From assembly GCA_025454715.1 (NCBI GenBank), contig JALONY010000072.1, positions 1 through 7,167 on the forward strand: a stretch of 7,167 nt of DNA, in the 5' to 3' direction. The position numbers were made by a program, and so were the translations under genes. The DNA is from Anaerolineae bacterium (GTDB taxonomy: Bacteria > Chloroflexota > Anaerolineae > Aggregatilineales > Phototrophicaceae). Numbering within the stretch: the first letter of the stretch is position 1; each line of letters starts with the position of its first letter. The notes beneath the pieces were generated by a model, which saw only the letters and a list, made by a program, of their open reading frames with translations, was not told the DNA's origin and did not search any database. This document shows positions 1-5,576 of this stretch, piece by piece.

Positions 1-2775
1 ATTAAGCCGGTGACCGAGGATGTGGCCACCCCGACCCAAGATGACCCCGACGCATGGATGAAAGAGTTGGGCATCGAGGCCGTCTCGCCCGCCGAGCAAG
101 AGCAAGCCCTCCGCAAGCATACCGAGCAATGGGTGGCCTCGATTGACCCCGCCGCGCCCGCGCCGGTCGATCCGGCTGCCGATTGGTTGGTCGCGCCGGT
201 CGCGCCACCTGCCCAAGACGATGATGAGTCGTGGCTGGCCGCCTTTGCCGAGGCCGAGGCCACGGTTGAGGCCGAGCCCAGCTCACAACCCGAAGACGCC
301 TCGGCGTCCGACCCCGACTGGATGCGAATCATCGACGACAGCGCCAATGCGCGCACGATCGTCGGCAGGCCGGACATCGCCGCGATGATTAAAGAGCACG
401 ACCGGCAACAAGCCGAAGCGCAAAAACAGCCCCCCACGCCGGTCGAGAACACCGATGACCCGTTCGACTTCAGCCAATTCGAACCTGCCGCCGATGAGCC
501 GGTCTCGACCAGCAACGTCGGTGGCCTGACCGGCTTGTTGTCGGCCTTGAGCGGGGGCGACGAGGCCGAGGCTCAACCGGCCAAAGCGGGTCTCGAGCCT
601 GACGCCGATGACCCGTTCGCGTGGATGATGCAAGACGAAATCGAGATGATCGAGCCCTCCAACGAGGTCGAGGAATTCTTGGGCGACGCCCTCGGCGTCA
701 ACCAGATGGGCAGCCTCGATCAGGGACAAGAAGACGCGCTGGCATGGGCGCGCAACGCCGGACTCGACCTGACCGACGACCCACAACCCGCCAGCGAAGA
801 GGCCGACCTCGACCCGTTCGCATGGATGCGCGAGGACGGCATCGAGCTGATCGAGTCGGCGCAAGCCCCGCAAGGCGACAACCAGCCGCAACTGCTGAGC
901 AGCCCGCCCGCCCCGTTGCCGGTCACCGATGCCGACGCATGGCTTCCGACGCCCGAGCCCGAGGCCGCCGATACGATTGAGCCGGAGGCAGCCGCCACCG
1001 GTATGACCGGCCTGTTGGCCTTTATGAGCAGCGGCGACAAGGCCGCAAGCACCGACCTCACAGGGGGAGACATGCCAGACAACAACGATATTCCCGACTG
1101 GCTGCGCGCATCGACCACCGGCGGCGACGATGACGCCAACGACAGCGGTCAACCGGACTCCGCCAGTGACGATTTGGGCTGGTTGTCCGACATGGACGCG
1201 CCAGCCGCGGCGACCACCCCGCCGCCCGCCGACGATTTGCCGCCCAGCGGTGTCCCCGAATGGCTGGCAGCGGGTGACGATGACGAGCGCGACCCCAACG
1301 AGTTCGTCAAGCTCTCGACCGTCGAGATGCAAGGTTTGACGTTGGACGAAGAAGAGTCCGGCCTGTATGCCACCCTCGACGAGGCCGCGCCCCTCGCCGG
1401 TGCCGAGACGCTCATCCTCGACCCGCCCATGCCCGCCGCTGAGGACGAGGCCGCGCCCGAATGGGCGAGCCTGCCGCCGGTGGACGAGGTGGCCATACGC
1501 ACCCCCGCCGCCGAAAAGACCGTCATGCCCTCGGTTACCTATGACCCGCACGACGACCTGCTGTTGATGGCCGCCGAGCCCGCGCTCACGTCAGAGGCCG
1601 CCCCTGCGCCGGTCGAGGACGATTGGCTGTCGGCGTTGGCCGCCAACGCCCCGACCGCCCCCGAGAGCGAAGCGCCGATTGCCGAGGTGTTCGGCACCAC
1701 CGAAGCGCCCTCGGTCGAGCAACCGTCCTATGATTTCTTGAGCGACGACAGCGCCCCTGAGGGCGACTCGCTGGACTTCTTGTTGTCCGACGAGTCGTTG
1801 GACTCCACCGATGACCCCTACGGCTTCCTCAAAGAAGACGCACCGGCCAGCGCCGATGACCTGTTCGGCGCACCCGCCGCCCAGCCCAGCGACTCGCTCG
1901 ATTTCTTGAACGACCCCGCGCCGGTGGCCAGCGACGCGCCCGCCTCTTACGACTTCTTGGCCGACGACGCCGATGACCTGTTCGGCGCACCCGCCGCCCA
2001 GCCCAGCGACTCGCTCGATTTCTTGAACGACCCCGCGCCAGTCGCCAACGACGCGCCCGCCTCTTACGACTTCTTGGCCGACGACGCCGATGACCTGTTC
2101 GGCGCACCCGCCGCTCAGCCCAGCGACTCGCTCGATTTCTTGAACGACCCCGCGCCGGTCGCCAGCGACGCGCCCAACCAAGACGACCTGTTCGCCTTGT
2201 TCGACGCGCCCGCCACACCCACCGCCGACGCGGACGCCGACGCCTTCAGCCTCGATTTCTTCGATGAGGCCGAGACGACCGGCTCACAAACCGGCCTGTT
2301 GGCCGACCCCGATCCTGCCCCTGCCGAGTCTGACAGCGCGTTCGAGTTCGCGATGTTGGGCGCTGCGGTGGTGGGTGGCTCACCGGCCACCGACACGCAA
2401 CCCGACGGCATGATGGCCGTCCTCGACGGTGAGCCCAACGAGTCGCTCTCCGAGACGGCGGCGCTCAGCGCACCAGACTGGCTCAACGCGCTGGCTCCCG
2501 GTCTGGAGGTCGATACCGAAGCCCCCGACCTGACGACGGACGGCGAGTATCTGGGGGCAGGGCGCGGCGAGTACGGCTGGCTGAGCGCGCTGGTCGATGA
2601 GGAGCTACGCCCGCCCGTCCTGAGCATGGCGCGCCGCGAGCCGCGCTTCCCGTTCAGCAAACCGCCCCATTGGTTGCAATCCATCCGCGAGGAGACGCAA
2701 CAAATCAGCCCACTCCCCGCCGATTCCGATGACGGGTTGCCCGATTGGTTGCGCGGCCTCGATGAACCGAAATAG
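1..2775 (+). CDS. Large acidic, repetitive W-motif protein, function unknown (5'-truncated by window edge)
   Basis: I do not recognise a named family. The reading frame is open to base 1 (ATT AAG CCG before the GTG at 10). No ribosome binding site can be seen, so the GTG is probably internal and the gene starts upstream. The visible 924 codons encode a Asp/Glu/Ala/Pro-rich protein with no cysteine, signal peptide or membrane segment, probably largely disordered and cytoplasmic. Tryptophans sit in recurrent short motifs (Trp codons at 55, 184, 232, 319, 622, 823, 940, 1099, 1180, 1261, 1624, 2479, 2578, 2671, 2746), mostly [D/P/E/G/A]-W-[L/M]. The last one forms the C-terminal PDWLRGLDEPK. Around 1725-2270 the motif shifts to Phe (YDFL, LDFL, DDLFG) and includes a 39-residue tandem repeat. 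TGLL motifs recur at 529, 1006 and 2290. The only likely ordered parts are short helices around the W motifs. It shares style and motifs with the next gene, 51 bp downstream, and is probably co-transcribed. A scaffold or adaptor role is inference only. Confidence 0.85.
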   Translation: MKPVTEDVATPTQDDPDAWMKELGIEAVSPAEQEQALRKHTEQWVASIDPAAPAPVDPAADWLVAPVAPPAQDDDESWLAAFAEAEATVEAEPSSQPEDASASDPDWMRIIDDSANARTIVGRPDIAAMIKEHDRQQAEAQKQPPTPVENTDDPFDFSQFEPAADEPVSTSNVGGLTGLLSALSGGDEAEAQPAKAGLEPDADDPFAWMMQDEIEMIEPSNEVEEFLGDALGVNQMGSLDQGQEDALAWARNAGLDLTDDPQPASEEADLDPFAWMREDGIELIESAQAPQGDNQPQLLSSPPAPLPVTDADAWLPTPEPEAADTIEPEAAATGMTGLLAFMSSGDKAASTDLTGGDMPDNNDIPDWLRASTTGGDDDANDSGQPDSASDDLGWLSDMDAPAAATTPPPADDLPPSGVPEWLAAGDDDERDPNEFVKLSTVEMQGLTLDEEESGLYATLDEAAPLAGAETLILDPPMPAAEDEAAPEWASLPPVDEVAIRTPAAEKTVMPSVTYDPHDDLLLMAAEPALTSEAAPAPVEDDWLSALAANAPTAPESEAPIAEVFGTTEAPSVEQPSYDFLSDDSAPEGDSLDFLLSDESLDSTDDPYGFLKEDAPASADDLFGAPAAQPSDSLDFLNDPAPVASDAPASYDFLADDADDLFGAPAAQPSDSLDFLNDPAPVANDAPASYDFLADDADDLFGAPAAQPSDSLDFLNDPAPVASDAPNQDDLFALFDAPATPTADADADAFSLDFFDEAETTGSQTGLLADPDPAPAESDSAFEFAMLGAAVVGGSPATDTQPDGMMAVLDGEPNESLSETAALSAPDWLNALAPGLEVDTEAPDLTTDGEYLGAGRGEYGWLSALVDEELRPPVLSMARREPRFPFSKPPHWLQSIREETQQISPLPADSDDGLPDWLRGLDEPK
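40..855 (+). repeat. Dispersed D-P-x-A-W-M-x4-I-E module, three copies in the first gene
   Basis: A diverged protein-level repeat occurs at 40-78 (DDPDAWMKELGIE), 601-654 (DDPFAWMMQDEIEMIE) and 802-855 (DLDPFAWMREDGIELIE). The last two are 54-bp blocks 201 bp apart. The pattern is an acidic-Pro cap, Ala-Trp-Met and then Ile-Glu, which suggests a short amphipathic helix with a Trp anchor. A related DPDWM lies at 310-324. The copies are much more diverged than the 117-bp repeat, so this duplication is older. The limits given span all three copies, with non-repeat sequence between them. Confidence 0.7.
1852..2175 (+). repeat. In-frame 117-bp tandem repeat, 2.8 copies
   Basis: Units start at 1852, 1969 and 2086. 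The first two are full 117-bp copies (39 codons) and the third is 90 bp long before it diverges at 2176. Copies 1 and 2 differ at 3 of 117 positions, and copies 1 and 3 at 2 of 90. Only one change alters the protein (Ser to Asn in copy 2). Each unit holds DDLFGAP, SLDFLNDP and YDFLADDA, so each adds three aromatic-acidic motifs. The near identity at synonymous sites points to recent duplication or ongoing homogenisation. The copy number may vary between strains or be collapsed by assembly. Confidence 0.95.
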
Positions 2776-2811
2776 ACACAGCACCCTCGCATGGACTGGG
2801 ATGACAGGCAC

Positions 2812-2817
2812 GAAGGA
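2812..2817 (+). promoter_or_regulatory. Ribosome binding site of the TPR/W-motif gene
   Basis: GAAGGA lies 9 nt before the ATG at 2827. Two in-frame stops precede that ATG (TAG ending the upstream gene at 2773-2775 and TGA at 2821-2823). They show that this is a separate gene although it is in the same frame as its upstream neighbour. No promoter-like sequence was seen in the 51-bp gap, which fits co-transcription. Confidence 0.7.
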
Positions 2818-2826
2818 ACCTGAGCG

Positions 2827-4869
2827 ATGACCGACCAAATGCCCGATTTCGACAAGATGACGCCGGAAGAAATACAAAAGTGGATGGAGGCGCTCGCCGT
2901 TCGGCAAGGCGCGACCGAAGGCATCATCAACGATGTCTCCGACGTAGAGGTCGTCGAGATTGACCCCAACTCGGTCGATATCAAAGACGAGTACATCCCG
3001 TTCGGGATGGATCCGGCGGTGTGGGCGGAAAAGAAGGCCAAGGAAGACGCCGAAAAGAAGCGCCGCATCGCCGAGATGGAGCGCGACGGACGCGGCCCCA
3101 AGTCGGTCAAGGCCAGCGCACAGCCCGCCGCCCCCACCCCGTTGGAGCCGGTTGCAGACCCCAACCCACTCGACTTCATGGCCGACCTATCCGGTAGCGG
3201 CGCGCCCGATGACCTGCTGGGCGACCTGTTCGGCACGCCCGATGACGCGCCGGTTGCCGCGCCCGCCGACGATAACGGCTTCGATTTCTTGGCCGACCTC
3301 GGCAAGGCCGCGGGGAGTGCCTCCGGCCTCGATGGGCTGGGCGACCTCGACTTCTCGGGGTTGGACGCGCTGGCGGACGACGCCCCAGCCGCCGCCAACT
3401 CCCTCGATTGGCTGTCGGGCATCGTCGGGGGCAACGACGCCCCTGCCGCCCCCGACCTCGACCTATTCGAGGACGAGCCCGCCGCCAGCCTAAGCGAAAC
3501 CGCCGTCGGGCGCATCCTCGACGACCCGATGGATTGGCTGAGCGAGGCGGCCAACGCCGCACCGGCCAGCCCTGCCGCCAGCCCGAGCATCACGCCGTCG
3601 GCCTCCGACCTCGATGCGCTGTTCGGGATGGACACCCCCGACGCCCCAGAAGAGGTCTTGCCCTCGACCGAGGACATCCGCGCCGCGCTCAAGACCGGCA
3701 ACGCCGACCCCAACGACATGCGCGTCTGGCTGGACTCGATGCTTGACCGTGGGCTCAGCCGCACCGACGTGACCGACGACCTGCCCGACGAAGACATCCC
3801 CGTCCGCGGCCAAGTCCCCGATTGGCTCATCGCCCAAGTCGGCACCCCGCCCGACCTGAGCGCCGCCCCACCAGCCGCCCAACCGCCCGAGGTGGTCGAT
3901 GAGTCCGACTTGCCCGATTGGTTGACCACGCCGGTGAGCGAAGACCAAACCGCCGAGATGGCCGCCCTTTTCAACGAAGAACCGGCCAATGCCGCCCCAC
4001 CCGCCTACCCGTCCACGCTCGACACCTCGGCCAGCCTGTCGCTGATTGACACCGGCGCCATCCAAGTCGAGATGAACGACCCGTGGGTCGAGGCATTCGA
4101 GCTGGAGCGCTCCGAAAAGATGGGCGACACCGACCAATTGGCCGAGTGGTACGACGAAGCCCGCGCCACGCTGTCCGCGCCGACCGACTCGGTCGAGGTC
4201 AGCGAGCGCCCCGTGGTACAAGCCGCCACCCCCGACATCTTGCAAGCCGCCAGCTTGTCGCCCGATGGCAAATTGCCCAAGGGCGAGCCGCAACCCATCC
4301 CGACATGGATGGGCGGTGAGCCGGTGGCCGAGCCTGCCCCGACCTCGACCGAGGAACTTCCGCCGTGGCTACAGTCCGAGTCGGTGGGGGTGCCCGCCGT
4401 GGCCGCCAGCACCGAGGACGACTTGCCGCCGTGGCTGGTCACCGACACGGTCGAAGACGCCAGCGCCGACGACCTGCCCCCGTGGCTGACCGGTGAGCAA
4501 GAGGCTGCGCCCGCCGCGCCTGCGGTGGTGCAGCATCAAACGGCGGTGCCCGCGCCGCGCCCCAACCCGCGCCCGCAAAGCCGCGGTGCCAGCATCGACA
4601 TCTCGGCCTCCGAGGCGTCCGATTTGCTCAACGCTGCCCGTGGTAGCGCCAAGATGGGCGACATCGGCGCGGCCATCGAGCGCTACGAGTCGCTCATCCG
4701 CGCCCAAGCCGCCCTCGACGACGTGACCACCGACCTCGCGCAACTCTCGCGGGACTCCGCCCACAAGGGCAACCCCGCCGTCTTGCGCGTCTATGGCGAT
4801 GCGCTGATGCGCCAAGGCAAATTGCAAGCCGCCCTCGACACTTACCGCGCCGCGCTCAACCTGCTATAA
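2827..4869 (+). CDS. Acidic DWL/PPWL-motif protein with C-terminal TPR-like domain
   Basis: The protein has 680 aa and no cysteine, signal peptide or membrane segment. Residues 1-62 form a probable small ordered domain (MTPEEIQKWMEALAVRQGAT, then an acidic stretch ending DEYIPFGMD). A charged Lys/Glu/Arg helix follows at about 63-88. Residues 95-585 are Ala/Pro/Asp-rich and probably disordered, with W-L motifs at W195, W237, W333, W365, W514, W536 and W553 and LDF/FDFL/DDLLGDLFG motifs near 115-185. Residues about 590-680 look like TPR helices. The last 31 (from PAVLRVYGDALMRQGKLQ) fit the TPR pattern well and end at the stop, and GDIGAAIERYESLIRAQ marks an earlier repeat. TPRs usually bind proteins, so a role as an adaptor joining a partner to a multivalent motif tail is plausible but inferred. 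The upstream gene is similar in style and ndk follows 89 bp downstream. I recall comparable uncharacterised Chloroflexota proteins but cannot confirm it here. Confidence 0.88.
   Translation: MTDQMPDFDKMTPEEIQKWMEALAVRQGATEGIINDVSDVEVVEIDPNSVDIKDEYIPFGMDPAVWAEKKAKEDAEKKRRIAEMERDGRGPKSVKASAQPAAPTPLEPVADPNPLDFMADLSGSGAPDDLLGDLFGTPDDAPVAAPADDNGFDFLADLGKAAGSASGLDGLGDLDFSGLDALADDAPAAANSLDWLSGIVGGNDAPAAPDLDLFEDEPAASLSETAVGRILDDPMDWLSEAANAAPASPAASPSITPSASDLDALFGMDTPDAPEEVLPSTEDIRAALKTGNADPNDMRVWLDSMLDRGLSRTDVTDDLPDEDIPVRGQVPDWLIAQVGTPPDLSAAPPAAQPPEVVDESDLPDWLTTPVSEDQTAEMAALFNEEPANAAPPAYPSTLDTSASLSLIDTGAIQVEMNDPWVEAFELERSEKMGDTDQLAEWYDEARATLSAPTDSVEVSERPVVQAATPDILQAASLSPDGKLPKGEPQPIPTWMGGEPVAEPAPTSTEELPPWLQSESVGVPAVAASTEDDLPPWLVTDTVEDASADDLPPWLTGEQEAAPAAPAVVQHQTAVPAPRPNPRPQSRGASIDISASEASDLLNAARGSAKMGDIGAAIERYESLIRAQAALDDVTTDLAQLSRDSAHKGNPAVLRVYGDALMRQGKLQAALDTYRAALNLL
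4345..4497 (+). repeat. Triple acidic-LPPWL repeat within the TPR/W-motif gene
   Basis: Three successive protein units each contain acidic residues followed by LPPWL: STEELPPWLQSE, STEDDLPPWLVTD and SADDLPPWLTGE, with Trp codons at 4366, 4432 and 4483. Spacing is 22 and then 17 residues. DNA identity is moderate, so these are old copies kept for their protein motif. The cluster lies just before a Pro/Arg-rich linker and the C-terminal TPR-like domain. Confidence 0.75.
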
Positions 4870-4870
4870 T
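4862..4870 (+). promoter_or_regulatory. Candidate extended -10 promoter for ndk, overlapping the upstream stop codon
   Basis: TGCTATAAT is a perfect match to the extended -10 consensus TGnTATAAT. Its TATAAT includes the TAA stop (4867-4869) of the preceding gene. The -35 region is weak: CTTACC at 4841-4846, spaced 18 bp, matches TTGACA at 3 of 6 positions. Extended -10 promoters can work without a good -35. A start about 6-7 bp downstream would fall near 4877 and give a leader of about 82 nt before the ndk ATG. The terminal Leu-Leu-stop codons could produce the match by chance. Confidence 0.5.
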
Positions 4871-4876
4871 CGCGCC

Positions 4877-4896
4877 GGTTTTCGTCCCGAAAGACC
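4877..4896 (+). promoter_or_regulatory. First leader hairpin upstream of ndk
   Basis: GGT-TTTCG (4877-4884) pairs with CGAAA-(G)-ACC (4888-4896), giving 8 bp with one bulged G and a TCC loop. It begins about where transcription from the extended -10 box would start, so the mRNA could carry a 5'-terminal hairpin, a form that often protects transcripts from decay. The stem is short and the function is inferred. Confidence 0.4.
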
Positions 4897-4924
4897 AAAC
4901 GGGCTGACCTTCTCAGCCCGTTTG
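4896..4924 (+). terminator. 12-bp perfect hairpin between the TPR/W-motif gene and ndk: terminator or leader attenuator
   Basis: CAAACGGGCTGA (4896-4907) and TCAGCCCGTTTG (4913-4924) form a perfect 12-bp stem around a CCTTC loop. If the lower A-T pairs are left open, the form is a GC-rich 8-bp stem followed by TTTGT, a weak intrinsic terminator with a matching A run on the other side. It starts 26 nt after the upstream stop, as expected for a terminator of that gene. It also lies downstream of the candidate ndk promoter, so it may act as an attenuator in the ndk leader instead. The T tract is too short to be sure of either. Confidence 0.6.
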
Positions 4925-4946
4925 TCACGAGTCCATACTGGTGAAC

Positions 4947-4951
4947 AGGAG
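4947..4951 (+). promoter_or_regulatory. Ribosome binding site that fixes the ndk start
   Basis: AGGAG lies 7 nt before the ATG at 4959. An in-frame GTG at 4941 would place this site inside the coding region and add six residues (MNRSPS) not expected in the family. The ATG at 4959 is therefore the start. Confidence 0.85.
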
Positions 4952-4958
4952 TCCCTCA

Positions 4959-5414
4959 ATGGCGGTCGAACGTACCTTTGTCATGATTAAGCCCGACGGC
5001 GTGCAACGCGGTCTGATTGGCGAGATTATCCAGCGCATCGAGCGCCGCGGCATCAAGCTGGTGGCGATGAAGTTCATGAACGCCACCGATGCGATCCTCG
5101 AGGCGCACTATGCCGAGCACATCGGCAAGCCGTTCTTCGCGGGCTTGGTCGAGTACATCAAGTCGGGGCCGGTGGTGGCCATGGTGTGGGAAGGTGACAA
5201 CGTCATCGAGACCATCCGCACCACCATGGGCAAGACCAAGGCGCACGAAGCCGCCCCGGGCACCATCCGCGGCGACCTCGCGCTCCACATCAGCCGCAAC
5301 CTCGTCCACGGGTCGGACGGCGCGGAAGCCGCCGCCCGCGAAATCGCCATCTGGTTTAGCGAGGCCGAGCAAATCAGCTTCACCCGCAACACCGACGGCT
5401 GGATCCACGAGTAA
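4959..5414 (+). CDS. ndk: Nucleoside diphosphate kinase
   Basis: This cytoplasmic enzyme transfers the terminal phosphate from a nucleoside triphosphate (usually ATP) to other (d)NDPs through a phosphohistidine intermediate, balancing NTP and dNTP pools. The 151-residue product is of normal family length and complete. It opens with ERTFVMIKPDGVQRGLIGEI, including the conserved Lys11. Arg87 and Arg104 are the expected phosphate-binding arginines. The active-site signature NLVHGSDG is at 114-121, with His117 as the phosphorylated residue. The signature ends in Gly where Ser is more common, an accepted variant. The C-terminus ends ...NTDGWIHE. It has its own ribosome binding site, a candidate extended -10 promoter with a structured leader, and a hairpin terminator downstream, so it is probably a separate transcript with possible readthrough from the upstream genes. 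No functional link to those genes is evident. Confidence 0.98.
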   Translation: MAVERTFVMIKPDGVQRGLIGEIIQRIERRGIKLVAMKFMNATDAILEAHYAEHIGKPFFAGLVEYIKSGPVVAMVWEGDNVIETIRTTMGKTKAHEAAPGTIRGDLALHISRNLVHGSDGAEAAAREIAIWFSEAEQISFTRNTDGWIHE

Positions 5415-5441
5415 GCCCAGCCGAGTTCATCGCACCACCCC

Positions 5442-5483
5442 CGCGACGCCCACCCGTCCACGCTGTGACGAGTGGGCGTCGTG
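5442..5483 (+). terminator. Hairpin terminator downstream of ndk
   Basis: CGACGCCCAC (5444-5453) and GTGGGCGTCG (5472-5481) form a perfect 10-bp stem, extended by a G-U and a C-G pair to 12 bp. The 18-nt loop can itself fold weakly. GC-rich pairing is followed by CGTTTGATTAA, a short broken T run. It begins 27 nt after the ndk stop, a typical position for a Rho-independent terminator. Termination strength is uncertain because of the poor T tract. Confidence 0.65.
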
Positions 5484-5512
5484 CGTTTGATTAACCCACG
5501 TCTCAGGCAATC

Positions 5513-5543
5513 GTGATACCCTTCACGAGGATGTACGTATCAT
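5513..5543 (+). promoter_or_regulatory. Candidate promoter/operator of the flavoprotein gene
   Basis: TATCAT at 5538-5543 matches TATAAT at 5 of 6 positions and GTGATA at 5513-5518 matches TTGACA at 4 of 6, but the 19-bp spacing is longer than ideal. The same stretch contains an inverted repeat TGATAC (5514-5519)/GTATCA (5537-5542) separated by 17 bp. Its half-sites overlap both promoter elements, which could be a repressor site or chance. This region is less GC-rich than its surroundings. Confidence 0.3.
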
Positions 5544-5562
5544 AAGTGTGCTTTCGGATATT

Positions 5563-5567
5563 GAGGA
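5563..5567 (+). promoter_or_regulatory. Ribosome binding site of the flavoprotein gene
   Basis: GAGGA lies 9 nt before the ATG at 5577. It supports that ATG as the start, and the encoded protein reaches its FAD-binding motif immediately, as expected for the family. The site is part of a 9-bp word, GAGGATGTA, that also occurs at 5527-5535. Confidence 0.7.
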
Positions 5568-5576
5568 TGTATTGCC

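Noticed and set aside
10..12. GTG at 10 as the true start of the first gene
   Set aside because: The frame is already open from base 1 and only nine bases precede it, so no ribosome binding site can be judged. An upstream start is more likely.
283..1551. Minus-strand open frame of 422 codons
   Set aside because: It is antisense to the first gene, and the product is a Gly/Val/Arg-rich shadow with no domain or ribosome binding site support.
1852..2175. CRISPR array or mobile-element origin for the regular repeat
   Set aside because: The repeats are contiguous, in frame, a multiple of three long and without variable spacers, so they are coding tandem repeats.
2115..3989. Very long minus-strand open frame (624 codons) spanning both W-motif genes
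   Set aside because: It runs antisense across two well-supported genes and the gap between them, gives a Ser/Ala/Gly-rich product with no motifs, and is typical of mirror frames in GC-rich DNA.
4934..4939. CATACT as an alternative ndk -10 box downstream of the hairpin
   Set aside because: It matches at only 4 of 6 positions with no -35, and transcription would start almost at the ribosome binding site.
4941..4958. GTG at 4941 as the ndk start
   Set aside because: It would put the AGGAG site inside the gene and add a non-conserved MNRSPS. The ATG at 4959 is correctly spaced.
5531..5545. Mini-ORF ATG TAC GTA TCA TAA upstream of the flavoprotein as a leader peptide
   Set aside because: It has four codons, no properly spaced ribosome binding site and no attenuator-like structure after it.
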